Source: Rhizobium sp. ASV8
Lineage (GTDB): Bacteria > Pseudomonadota > Alphaproteobacteria > Rhizobiales > Rhizobiaceae
Reading direction: 5' to 3'
Assembly: GCF_016429255.1 (NCBI RefSeq)
Contig: NZ_JAELUG010000001.1
Span: 1-64,000, forward strand
Length of the DNA: 64,000 bases
The notes beneath the pieces are model-generated. The model searched no databases, had not been told where the DNA came from, and saw only the letters and a list, made by a program, of their open reading frames with translations. Shown one piece after another: positions 7,923-16,532 of this stretch (the stretch's first letter is position 1; the number at the start of each line of letters is the position of its first letter). The translations under genes were made by a program, and so were the position numbers.

Positions 7923-9074
7923 ATGGCCCTGCAGTTCGAACGCAGCGAATTCGATGCCCGCCTCGCCCGGCTGCTTGCCAGAATGCAGGAAGAAAAGCTC
8001 GACGCCATGCTGCTGTTTGCGCAGGAGAGCATGTATTGGCTGACGGGCTACGACACGTTCGGCTATTGCTTCTTTCAGTCGCTTGTCGTCAAGGCAGACG
8101 GATCGATGACGCTTCTGACGCGCTCTGCCGATCTTCGCCAGGCGCAACTGACATCAATCATCACCGATATCCGCATCTGGGTCGATCGCCCCAATGTCGA
8201 TCCGGCGGCGGATCTCAAGGAACTGCTCGTCGAGCTTGATCTTCTCGGTGCGCGCATCGGCGTCGAATATGACACGCATGGCATGACGGGCCGCATTGCC
8301 CACCTGCTTGACCATCAGCTTTCCAGCTTCGGCCAGATTGTCGACGCCTCCTATATTATCAGCCGCCTGCGTCTGACGAAGAGCCCTGCAGAGATCGCGC
8401 GCGTCGAACGCGCCGCGGCGCTCGCCGACGATGCGCTCGATGCCGCCTTGTCCTTGATCAAGCCGGGTGCTGACGAAGCCGATATCCTGGCCGCCATGCA
8501 AGGGGCCGTCTTCGTGGGAGGCGGCGACTATCCCGCCAACGAGTTCATCATCGGCTCTGGCCCGGAAGCTCTGCTCTGCCGCTATAAGGCAGGCCGCCGC
8601 AAGCTCGATGCCGACGACCAGCTCACGCTCGAATGGGCTGGCGTCGATGCCCATTATCACGCTGCGATGATGCGCACTGTCGTCATCGGCAGCCCCAGCC
8701 ATCGCCATCGCGAACTCTACAGCGCCTGCCTGGAAACCCTGCAGGCGATCGAGACGGTCCTGAAACCCGGCCACACATTCGGAGACGTTTTCGATATGCA
8801 TGCCAGGATCATGGATGAGCGCGGCCTTTCCCGTCACCGATTGAACGCCTGCGGCTATTCTCTTGGCGCCCGTTTTTCGCCTTCATGGATGGAGCATGAG
8901 ATGTTCCACATAGGCAATCCGCAGGAAATCGCGGAAAATATGTCTCTTTTCGTGCACATGATCATCATGGACTCCGACAGCGGCACCGCCATGACGCTTG
9001 GGCAGACCTATCTGACCACGTCCCAGAGCCCGAAAGCCCTCTCTCGACACCCGCTCGAATTTCTTAACCGTTAG
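7923..9074 (+). CDS. M24-fold (pita-bread) protein lacking the metal ligands
   Basis: A 383-residue protein of the creatinase/aminopeptidase P superfamily. The N-terminal creatinase-type domain (about 1-135, including MYWLTGYDTFGY) precedes the pita-bread domain (about 150-383). Canonical M24 peptidases carry two Asp, one His and two Glu as metal ligands. Here the equivalent segments read LEWAGVDAHYHAAMMRT, ACGYSLGARFSPSW, SLFVHMIIMDS and MTLGQTYLTT, so none is retained as usual. That pattern resembles creatinase- or ectoine-hydrolase-like members rather than true peptidases. Annotations as Xaa-Pro peptidase should be doubted; substrate unknown. Confidence 0.88.
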   Translation: MALQFERSEFDARLARLLARMQEEKLDAMLLFAQESMYWLTGYDTFGYCFFQSLVVKADGSMTLLTRSADLRQAQLTSIITDIRIWVDRPNVDPAADLKELLVELDLLGARIGVEYDTHGMTGRIAHLLDHQLSSFGQIVDASYIISRLRLTKSPAEIARVERAAALADDALDAALSLIKPGADEADILAAMQGAVFVGGGDYPANEFIIGSGPEALLCRYKAGRRKLDADDQLTLEWAGVDAHYHAAMMRTVVIGSPSHRHRELYSACLETLQAIETVLKPGHTFGDVFDMHARIMDERGLSRHRLNACGYSLGARFSPSWMEHEMFHIGNPQEIAENMSLFVHMIIMDSDSGTAMTLGQTYLTTSQSPKALSRHPLEFLNR

Positions 9075-9128
9075 CGGCGTAAAGTAGCGATCCTGAACGG
9101 GAGGACCGGAAAGAGGAAGGATCGCGCA

Positions 9129-9995
9129 ATGGGACTGGTCAGGATAACATTGACTGTCGCCGGCTTTTGCCTCGCGCTCTCTGCCTGCAACACCACGGAC
9201 GCGTTGACGCCGCCCGAGGCGATCGGCGATGCCGGCTCCAGCCCGGTTACGCAGCGCGAGGTCGAGCGCATGGCCGCCGCCCCGCAGCCCCGCCGCAGCT
9301 ATCAGGCTTCGCAGGATAGTTACGGCTATCAGCAGCAAACCTCGCAGCAAGCCTATCAGCCGCAAAATTACGGCGGCAGCGGCTCGCTCGACGAACAGGC
9401 GTCGGCGCTGCGGTCGAGCGGGACCAATCCTTACGCCTCGCGTCCTCTTGATGGCGCCCGCACCGCATCGATTCCCCCGGCCAGCGGCAATCAATTTTCC
9501 GAGAGCGACGAACAGCGCGAGGCGGACCGCCGTCTTTCGGAAGACCCGCAGCCACAACAGCAGCAAGCCGCCGACGATCAGCAACCAGACCAGCAACAGG
9601 CGTCGTTGCCGCCAGTCGCCGCTTCCGGCGGCAACAGCATTCGCTTTTTGCCGATCATTGGCGCGCCCGTTCAAGCCGTCACGCCCCTATCACGCCAGCT
9701 CGGCGCCGATGCCCGCTCGCTTGGCTTGACGATCAAGAGCTCCAGCGACGCAAGTGCAAGCTATATCCTGAAGGGCTACCTCTCCGCCTTCGAGGACGGC
9801 CCGCAAATCTCCGTGACCTATGTCTGGGATGTCCTGGACGGCGCCGGCAACCGCGTCCACCGAATCCAGGGAGCCGAAAGCGCACCATTGAAGCGCGGCG
9901 ATCCATGGACGGCCGTTCCGCCCGCTGTCATGCAGAAAATTGCCACCAAAACCATGTCGGACTTCAACTCCTGGCGCAATTCCAACGGTGGATAG
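9129..9995 (+). CDS. Putative Gln-rich lipoprotein
   Basis: A 288-residue predicted lipoprotein: a signal helix ending in lipobox LSAC with C20, a low-complexity linker (about 45-165) rich in Gln, Ser, Tyr and Pro including a QPQQQQ stretch, and a compact C-terminal domain (about 170-288: YILKGYLSAFEDGPQISVTYVWDVLD). Similar proteins are known in rhizobia without assigned function. It lies between the M24-fold gene and prs; lgt, needed for its lipidation, is a few genes upstream. Ribosome site GAGGA/GGAAGGA before the ATG. Confidence 0.82.
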   Translation: MGLVRITLTVAGFCLALSACNTTDALTPPEAIGDAGSSPVTQREVERMAAAPQPRRSYQASQDSYGYQQQTSQQAYQPQNYGGSGSLDEQASALRSSGTNPYASRPLDGARTASIPPASGNQFSESDEQREADRRLSEDPQPQQQQAADDQQPDQQQASLPPVAASGGNSIRFLPIIGAPVQAVTPLSRQLGADARSLGLTIKSSSDASASYILKGYLSAFEDGPQISVTYVWDVLDGAGNRVHRIQGAESAPLKRGDPWTAVPPAVMQKIATKTMSDFNSWRNSNGG

Positions 9996-10100
9996 TCACA
10001 AGCTTTTCAGAAATATGAAAGCTAACGCGCCTCTACCCCTTGCATTCGAGAGCGAGGTGATTAAAAGCGCGGCTATCAGGTTGGTAACAGGCGGACCACA

Positions 10101-11033
10101 ATGAAGGTTTTCGCAGGCAATTCGAACCGGCATCTTGCCGAAGCGATCTGCAATTATCTCAACGTTCCCTTAGGCAAGGCTAGTGTCAGACGTTTTGCTG
10201 ACCAGGAGATTTTCGTAGAGATTCAGGAAAACGTGCGCGGCGAGGATGTCTTCCTCGTACAGTCGACATCGTTTCCGACCAACGATCATCTGATGGAATT
10301 GCTTATCATGATCGATGCGATGCGCCGCTCGTCGGCGCGACGCATAACTGCGGTTATCCCGTATTTCGGCTATGCCCGCCAGGATCGCCGCGCCTCGGGG
10401 CGCACACCGATCTCGGCCAAGCTGGTCGCCAATCTGATTACGGAGGCTGGCGCAGACCGCGTCCTGACGCTTGATCTGCATGCTGGTCAGATCCAGGGCT
10501 TCTTCGATATCCCCACAGACAATCTCTATGCTGTTCCGGTCCTGACCCGTGACATCAAGGCCAATTACGACATCAGCAATGTGATGGTCGTGTCGCCGGA
10601 CGTGGGTGGCGTGGTGCGCGCTCGCGCCCTTGCCAAACGTCTCGACTGTCTGCTGGCGATCGTGGACAAGCGCCGTGATCGCCCGGGCGAGTCCGAAGTG
10701 ATGAACATCATCGGCGACGTGGAAGGCAAAGACTGCCTTCTGATCGACGACATTGTCGATTCCGGCGGCACGCTCTGCAACGCGGCCGATGCCCTGCTCG
10801 CACAAGGCGCAGCAAGCGTCACCGCCTATATCACCCACGGCGTTCTTTCCGGCGGCGCCGTCACCCGCGTGACGAATTCGAAGCTGAAGGAACTGGTGAT
10901 CACCGATTCCATCCAGCCGACGACTGCGGTTCAGTCGGCGCCGAATATCCGCGTCATCACGACGGCAACCCTTATCGGCGAAGCCATCAATCGTACCAGC
11001 CAGGAAGAATCCGTCTCCAGCCTGTTCGACTAA
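10101..11033 (+). CDS. prs: Ribose-phosphate pyrophosphokinase
   Basis: Makes PRPP from ribose 5-phosphate and ATP, feeding purine, pyrimidine, histidine and tryptophan synthesis (and apt in this window). It is 310 residues, the standard length. Signatures: [28 protein letters not shown] and the PRPP loop [10 protein letters not shown]. The 105 bases upstream contain an AT-rich stretch with a possible promoter (TTGCAT at about 10038, TAAAAG 16 bases on). The neighbour downstream is convergent. Confidence 0.97.
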   Translation: MKVFAGNSNRHLAEAICNYLNVPLGKASVRRFADQEIFVEIQENVRGEDVFLVQSTSFPTNDHLMELLIMIDAMRRSSARRITAVIPYFGYARQDRRASGRTPISAKLVANLITEAGADRVLTLDLHAGQIQGFFDIPTDNLYAVPVLTRDIKANYDISNVMVVSPDVGGVVRARALAKRLDCLLAIVDKRRDRPGESEVMNIIGDVEGKDCLLIDDIVDSGGTLCNAADALLAQGAASVTAYITHGVLSGGAVTRVTNSKLKELVITDSIQPTTAVQSAPNIRVITTATLIGEAINRTSQEESVSSLFD

Positions 11034-11110
11034 ATCAATGTCGCGCAAGATTGCTGAAGCGCCAGAAGCTAATCTGGAAGATCGCAGCCCACCTTAAGGC
11101 CGCTGGCGTT

Positions 11111-12346
11111 TCAGGACGTCCTGGCTGCGATGGGATGAGTCTGTCTCCATGCCAGCAGACCGACCCCGATCAGGCCCGAAACGAAGACGGCTGCCCCGGC
11201 GCCCATGATCGACGGACCGATGCCGAACCATGCAAACAAGCTCGGCGACATGAGATAGGCCAGAAACAGGCCGGAGAAAATCGCGCACATCATCAAACGA
11301 TAGACCTGTCCGAGACGATGCGGCTCACTGCGCGTCTGCATCAGATGCAGCATGGCGAGATTTTCGAAGGGTCCGTTGATGGCCGCGAAACAAGCGACGA
11401 TCATCAGCCACATCCGGTCATGCATCAACGGCAACAGGAAGACGCCCGTCCCGAAGATCAGCTTTGCCGCGATGATCCAGACGACCGGCCGACGCGGCTT
11501 GAAGCTGCTGAGAATGAGATTGGTCGTCAGATTGCCGACCCCGTAGGCGGTCATCATCAGGCTGTAATCGGTCAATGGATTGGCGCTGGTCTCGCGCAGA
11601 TGCAGGATCATGCCGAGCAGGATCCCCATCGCCCAGGCAACATTTCCCATCAGGTTGGTGAACAGACCATAGAGGATGGCCGCATGGCCACGAGCCATAC
11701 GCCAGCCGCCGAGAACACCGTCGACAACAGCAGCCATTCCGGAAAATTCGCGCCTTCGCGGCGCGGCCAGCAGCTTTGCAACCGCCAACCAGACGGCAAG
11801 CGCCGAGAGCAGAAAGGTCGTGGCCGTGACCAGGAAGAACTGTGATTTCGGCAGGAAACCGTTGACGAGCGCAATCAGGCTCGGCCCAAGAATGCGCGCC
11901 ATGCGCCGCGTCGCATCGAACAGGCCGTTGGTTGCGTGCCGGACATCGGGATCGACGGCAATGGTCGGCAAGGTGGCCTGTAACGATGGGTCGAATGTGG
12001 AGGTGAGCAAGGCAATGCACCCGGCAAGCACGACCAGCAAGGGGAGGCTCATCAGATGCAGCAGACCGGCGACCGACAGCGCCAGCAGCAGCGCAGCACG
12101 GACCAGATCCGCCGCGATCATCGTCGTGCTATGGCGCCAGCGGTCGGTGACGATGCCTCCAAACAGGCTGCCGAACAACAGCGCTCCAGACTGCAGCGCG
12201 GAGACATATCCCGCGTCACTGCCGATGAAATCGGCAGCGATCCAGACGACTGCGACCATATAAAATTCCGAGCCGGTGGCCGCCAGCACTTGACCGGCCC
12301 ATAGAAGAGAGATCGAGCGCTGGCTCAGCGGCTTGAGGACAAACAT
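11111..12346 (-). CDS. Major facilitator superfamily transporter
   Basis: A 411-residue, twelve-helix inner-membrane protein of the MFS_3/enterobactin-exporter-like group. The loop between helices 2 and 3 carries a motif A-like sequence (GGIVTDRWRHSTTM). The N-terminus (LSQRSISLLWAGQVLAATGSEF) is typical of this drug/siderophore exporter subgroup. It is leftward, convergent with prs and 25 bases from the start of the preceding secreted paralogue's stop. Substrate cannot be told from sequence. Confidence 0.88.
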   Translation of the reverse strand: MFVLKPLSQRSISLLWAGQVLAATGSEFYMVAVVWIAADFIGSDAGYVSALQSGALLFGSLFGGIVTDRWRHSTTMIAADLVRAALLLALSVAGLLHLMSLPLLVVLAGCIALLTSTFDPSLQATLPTIAVDPDVRHATNGLFDATRRMARILGPSLIALVNGFLPKSQFFLVTATTFLLSALAVWLAVAKLLAAPRRREFSGMAAVVDGVLGGWRMARGHAAILYGLFTNLMGNVAWAMGILLGMILHLRETSANPLTDYSLMMTAYGVGNLTTNLILSSFKPRRPVVWIIAAKLIFGTGVFLLPLMHDRMWLMIVACFAAINGPFENLAMLHLMQTRSEPHRLGQVYRLMMCAIFSGLFLAYLMSPSLFAWFGIGPSIMGAGAAVFVSGLIGVGLLAWRQTHPIAARTS

Positions 12347-12371
12347 GGTCGCAGTCAGATCCCGGATTGGT

Positions 12372-13826
12372 TTACTTCATGACCTGGCCGTTGACCGTTA
12401 CGCTGCCGGAATCGGAAAGATCGATATCCCAACGTGCGCGTCCATCGGTATCCGTCTTGGCAAAACCCTTGGCCATCATCAGGCCAAAAGAAAGCTGGGA
12501 AAGATCGGGCTTCGTCTTGGCGGCTTCCTGAACGGCAGCAATCGTCTTGTCGAGATCGCGGGCGAACACGGTCATCTTCATCGACACGCGATCCTTCTCG
12601 TCCAACCAACCTTTCATGCTGCCGCTCGCCTCGACATCATAGAGGCTCGAGACGGCGCTGATCTTCGGATAGTTGATCGTTACGGTTCCATCCGGGAACA
12701 TCGCCTTCTGCAACTTGGCGTCGACGGCTTCCGCACCATCGTGCTTGCTGAAGTCCGTCTCCTGGAAGACCTCCGTCAACGCGGAGAAATTCAGGTCCGG
12801 CACCTGTATCTGGAAATCGACTGAATCGGGAATGAAGGCAATATAGTCTTCCGGCACCAGACCTGTGGCCAGGGTGAGCTTCGCCGCGTTCAGACCGACG
12901 TCAAAATTCATCGCTTTGGCGGGTCCGGCCAGCTTGACGAAGTAGCCGAGCTTCTGCAGGCCGCCTTCGCCGAAAGGCGTCGTGACGGAAATATCCTTGG
13001 CGGAAATGGACTCGTCAAAGGAACCGACAACCGGCAAAGCATCCATCAGCAGCGCCTTCAGCGCCTTACCGTCCGCATCCGAAAGGGTCTTCTGGTCTTT
13101 ATGCTCGGAAACGAAGTGCAGAATGGAATTCACAGCCTTCAACGGCAGCTTGGTCACGCCGGCATCGAAATCGATCGCGGCCACCTTGATCTCGGCAAGC
13201 GTCGCATCCCCCGACGAAATCTTGTCGTAGAACGATTGCAGGCCGCCGTTCATCTTGACGTCGAGCCTGCCTGCCTCCCCGCTGTCGGCGGAAGAAAGCG
13301 TGTAGCCTATGCTGTCGATCGTGCCGTCATTCTTCTGGACGCCGGCATCGCTGGTCGTCGTGGAGAAAGTGATGCCCTTGCCCTGCAGATCTGCGGATTG
13401 CAGATAGTGAAGTGCCGGGTCGAAAACACCTTTGAAAACCGACGAGGCCAAAGCATAGCGGAACTCCGTGTCGGGGCCGCTGCCAGGCTTGGACTTTGCC
13501 GTAATATCGAGGGCATTGTTGGCCTCGACGTTCCAGAGACCGCTATCCAGCGGTGCCGCGAGCATGGTCAACGGCTTCAAGCCGCTGATTTCGAAACCCG
13601 TGATGTCAAGCTTGTCGAACAGCGCCTTCAGGTCGTAAGTGACCTCGTATTGAGAACCGGCCGGCTTGACCGAAATGCTGCCGCTCTTGGCAATATCGTC
13701 GGGCAGGAAATAGGTCAGGTTGTTGAAAAGATCCTTCGCACCCTGTTCGCTGACATCCGCAGCCTGCGTGGCACCGGCCACACCTGCCGCAAGAACAGCT
13801 GCCGCGGCAACCGCTTTGAAACGCAT
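12372..13826 (-). CDS. Secreted protein of unknown function, paralogue A
   Basis: A 484-residue protein with a clear signal peptide (MRFKAVAAAAVLAAGVAGATQA, cleavage near 22/23), so periplasmic or outer-membrane associated. It is similar over its full length to the next upstream gene: shared blocks include KPAGSQYEVTYDL near the N-terminus, a SGLKPLTMLAAPL segment, a central FPDGTVTINYPKIS block, and a C-terminus with AKGFAKTDTDGRARWDIDL and TVNGQVMK. The repeat-like beta pattern may place it near DUF2125, but this is uncertain. No catalytic motif is visible. Likely co-transcribed with paralogue B. Confidence 0.75.
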   Translation of the reverse strand: MRFKAVAAAAVLAAGVAGATQAADVSEQGAKDLFNNLTYFLPDDIAKSGSISVKPAGSQYEVTYDLKALFDKLDITGFEISGLKPLTMLAAPLDSGLWNVEANNALDITAKSKPGSGPDTEFRYALASSVFKGVFDPALHYLQSADLQGKGITFSTTTSDAGVQKNDGTIDSIGYTLSSADSGEAGRLDVKMNGGLQSFYDKISSGDATLAEIKVAAIDFDAGVTKLPLKAVNSILHFVSEHKDQKTLSDADGKALKALLMDALPVVGSFDESISAKDISVTTPFGEGGLQKLGYFVKLAGPAKAMNFDVGLNAAKLTLATGLVPEDYIAFIPDSVDFQIQVPDLNFSALTEVFQETDFSKHDGAEAVDAKLQKAMFPDGTVTINYPKISAVSSLYDVEASGSMKGWLDEKDRVSMKMTVFARDLDKTIAAVQEAAKTKPDLSQLSFGLMMAKGFAKTDTDGRARWDIDLSDSGSVTVNGQVMK

Positions 13827-13938
13827 AATTCACCCCCAAATATGATGGAAAAAGATTGTGAAAGCTCGAAATTGGCCGATTGGCCCTTCGAGCAGAGTTT
13901 TGTGTTTGCCCTGTGGCATGGCGCGCATCAGCGCCGCT

Positions 13939-15378
13939 TCAGGGCTTCTTCATCACCTGTCCGTTGACCGTTACCGTTCGATCTTCGTCCATCGTGACAT
14001 CCCAGCGCAGCCGGCCATCGGGGTCGGTCTTTGCAAAACCCTTGGCAGCCAGCAGACCGAAAGAGACCTTGTTCAGACGATTATCCGCTTTCGCAGCCTC
14101 CTGAATGGCGGCGACGGTCTTGTCAAAATCGCGCGCCAGGATCGTCGCCTGCAGCGAATAATCGGAATGAGCCTTGGTCGAACCCTTCAATGCGCCGGAA
14201 ACCTCTACGTCGTAGACGCCCGAACTAGCGCTGATCTTTGGAAATTCAAGCGTGCCATATCCATTCGGGAACATAGTGCGCTTGACGACTTCGGCCGACA
14301 TCGGCGTCGCCCGCGTGGTGATCGCATCGAGGGCCGTATCTATGAGGCCGGAAAAATTGATGTTGGGCACGCCAAGCTGCACATCCAGCGTCTCGGGCAG
14401 GAAAGAAACATAGGCGGCAGGAACAAGGTCCGCATCCGGCGTCAAATGCTCGGCCCGAAGTTCCAGATTGACATTGGAGGCCTTGGTCAGGCCGTCCATC
14501 TTGAAGCTGTAGTCGATCCGCTTGATGCCGACCTTGCCATTTTGCGTCGCGATCACCGCGTTGCTCAGCGTCACCGTCTTGCCGAGCGAGCCGAACATGG
14601 GCAGGGCTTTGTGGACCAGCTGCTCGAATTTCTCGCCGCCGCTTTCCGAAAGCTGCTTTGTCTTGACGTGCTGCACGAAGAAACGAATGAGTGCGCGCAA
14701 CTCCTGAACGGGCAGGCTTGTCGCGGTGAGATTGGTGTTGACGCTATCGGCGCTGAGGCTGAGAGCCCTGCCCTGCGGCAAGATGAGCTGCTCATTCAGG
14801 CGCTGCAGCGAACCCTGCATTTGCAGGTCGACCTTGCCCGCCTCGCTGCTGTCGGTCACCGTATGGGCAAACGAGACGCTGTCGATGGTCGCATCGACCT
14901 TGCGGTCGCTTTTGGCTCCGCTGCCGACGCTCGAAAATTTCACGCCGCTGCTCTTGATGCCCATGGAGCGCATCATCTCGATCGAAGGATCGAATATGCC
15001 GTCGAAGGAGCTTGATGCAATCGAATAAGCAATATCCGAGGTCGGCGAATGCACAGCGACATCAAGGCTGTTATCGCCGTTCAGATGCCACCGGCCTTGT
15101 TCGACGGGCTTTGCAAATAGAGAGAGCGGTTTGAAACCGGTGACGGAAAGCACGCTGGAGTTGATCTTGTCGAAGAATTTCGCAAGATCGTAAGTAATCT
15201 CGTACTGGTCGCCTGCGGGCTTCACGGTCACGAAATCACTTTTGGCGAGATCGCGCGAAAGCGGAGAGATCAGGATGTCACGCAGATTGTCTGCACCCTG
15301 CTGATTGATGTCGGCAGCGTTCGATATGCCAGCAAAGCCCATAGAGAAAATCGCAGCGACGATAACCTTGGAGCGCAT
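13939..15378 (-). CDS. Secreted protein of unknown function, paralogue B
   Basis: A 479-residue secreted protein (signal peptide MRSKVIVAAIFSMGFAGISNA). The start at MRSKV is chosen because it begins a good signal peptide and has AGGTGAGG upstream; a reading 54 codons longer would put a charged tail ahead of the signal. It is the tandem paralogue of the downstream gene, sharing KPAGDQYEITYDL, TGFKPLSLFAKPV, FPNGYGTLEFPKIS and AKGFAKTDPDGRLRWDV. The 112-base gap between them is consistent with one operon. Confidence 0.75.
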   Translation of the reverse strand: MRSKVIVAAIFSMGFAGISNAADINQQGADNLRDILISPLSRDLAKSDFVTVKPAGDQYEITYDLAKFFDKINSSVLSVTGFKPLSLFAKPVEQGRWHLNGDNSLDVAVHSPTSDIAYSIASSSFDGIFDPSIEMMRSMGIKSSGVKFSSVGSGAKSDRKVDATIDSVSFAHTVTDSSEAGKVDLQMQGSLQRLNEQLILPQGRALSLSADSVNTNLTATSLPVQELRALIRFFVQHVKTKQLSESGGEKFEQLVHKALPMFGSLGKTVTLSNAVIATQNGKVGIKRIDYSFKMDGLTKASNVNLELRAEHLTPDADLVPAAYVSFLPETLDVQLGVPNINFSGLIDTALDAITTRATPMSAEVVKRTMFPNGYGTLEFPKISASSGVYDVEVSGALKGSTKAHSDYSLQATILARDFDKTVAAIQEAAKADNRLNKVSFGLLAAKGFAKTDPDGRLRWDVTMDEDRTVTVNGQVMKKP

Positions 15379-15524
15379 GCTCGACCTCACCTTCTGACCC
15401 TGATCGATTGAATTCGACTGTTGAAGAGGCCGAGGGTATATGTCAAGTCGTTGATAGAAATGACACCTGCGGCTCCTTCGCCTCAGTTGCAATGTCGTCA
15501 CAGGCCCTCGCATTCCAGGGGTGC

Positions 15525-15552
15525 TTGCACCTTCGGCCACTTTGTATTATAC
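15525..15552 (+). promoter_or_regulatory. Likely sigma-70 promoter of rplY
   Basis: TTGCAC and TTATAC separated by 16 bases, in the 300-base gap between the divergent paralogue B and rplY. It would give a 5' leader of about 120 bases for rplY. No other structure was recognised in this gap. Confidence 0.5.
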
Positions 15553-15679
15553 GCCACGCGTCCGCGTAGACACCCTTGGAGGCAACGCGGATGAGGCAGG
15601 GCACGCCCTCCTCCAGTTCAATCGGTACGGCGTATGACCGACCGGATGAACTCTCCAAATAACCTCGAAAGGAATAGCT

Positions 15680-16291
15680 ATGAGCCACGAAAGCTACGAG
15701 CTCAAGGCCGAGGCGCGCGAACGGGTTGGTAAGGGGTCCGCCCGTGAACTTCGCCGCAATGGTCTGATCCCCGCTGTCATCTATGGTGACAAGCAGGCCC
15801 CCATTTCTATCGCTCTCAACACCAATGAGGTGACGAAGCGCATCCACGCCGGCGGCTTCCTGACGACGATCGCAACGATCGACGTCGACGGCAAGAAGAT
15901 CAAGGTTCTGCCGAAGGACTACCAGCTCGATCCGGTCCGTGACTTCACGGTTCACGTCGACTTCCTGCGCGTTTCCGGCAACACCGCGGTTACCGTGGAA
16001 ATCCCGGTTCACTTCGAAAACCACGAGAAGTCCCCGGGCCTCAAGGCTGGCGGCGTGCTGAACATCGTTCGTCACGAAGTCGAAGTCCATTGCCCGGCCG
16101 ATGCCATCCCGGAATTCTTCACCGTTGACCTCAGCGGCCTGAAGAGCGGCGACAGCATCCACATCTCCGCCATCAAGCTGCCGAAGAACGTCACGCCTGT
16201 CATCGCCGACCGCGACTTCACGATCGCAACAATCGTTGCTCCGGCTGCCGGCCTTGCTGAAGAAGAAGGCAGCGAAGAAGCCAGCGCCTAA
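15680..16291 (+). CDS. rplY: 50S ribosomal protein L25 (general stress protein Ctc type)
   Basis: Binds 5S rRNA in the large ribosomal subunit. It is 203 residues, the long two-domain (CTC/TL5) form. The N-terminal domain has the typical [19 protein letters not shown]; the C-terminal beta domain begins near 95 and ends in a short acidic, Ala-rich tail ([10 protein letters not shown]). The ribosome site GGAAT is 6 bases before the ATG. It is monocistronic, with its own promoter candidate and a strong terminator. Confidence 0.96.
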   Translation: MSHESYELKAEARERVGKGSARELRRNGLIPAVIYGDKQAPISIALNTNEVTKRIHAGGFLTTIATIDVDGKKIKVLPKDYQLDPVRDFTVHVDFLRVSGNTAVTVEIPVHFENHEKSPGLKAGGVLNIVRHEVEVHCPADAIPEFFTVDLSGLKSGDSIHISAIKLPKNVTPVIADRDFTIATIVAPAAGLAEEEGSEEASA

Positions 16292-16316
16292 TCGGCCTCT
16301 TCATCGCAGGCATTCG

Positions 16317-16346
16317 AACCCGCCTCCCCTGGGGATGGCGGGTTTT
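16317..16346 (+). terminator. Rho-independent terminator of rplY
   Basis: The stem CCCGCC / GGCGGG, extended inward by a TCCCC/GGGGA pairing, is followed by TTTTT, 26 bases after the rplY stop. Confidence 0.9.
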
Positions 16347-16532
16347 TCGCGTTTTGCGAGAATATTAGAGAAAGTAAAAATAAGGATTTCTTGAATCTAT
16401 ACTTTAATTGAATTCCATTAACCCCAGAGTTTCAGCAACATTTAACAGATTCATGAAAATCTACGCGAAAGAGTTGTAGGGGGTGGCATGCCCAGGATGC
16501 GGCTGGCCTGCAACTGGGGAGCTAACGGAATA

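Noticed and set aside
7923-9074. Simple annotation as Xaa-Pro aminopeptidase
   Set aside because: None of the usual metal-binding residues is kept, so peptidase activity is not supported.
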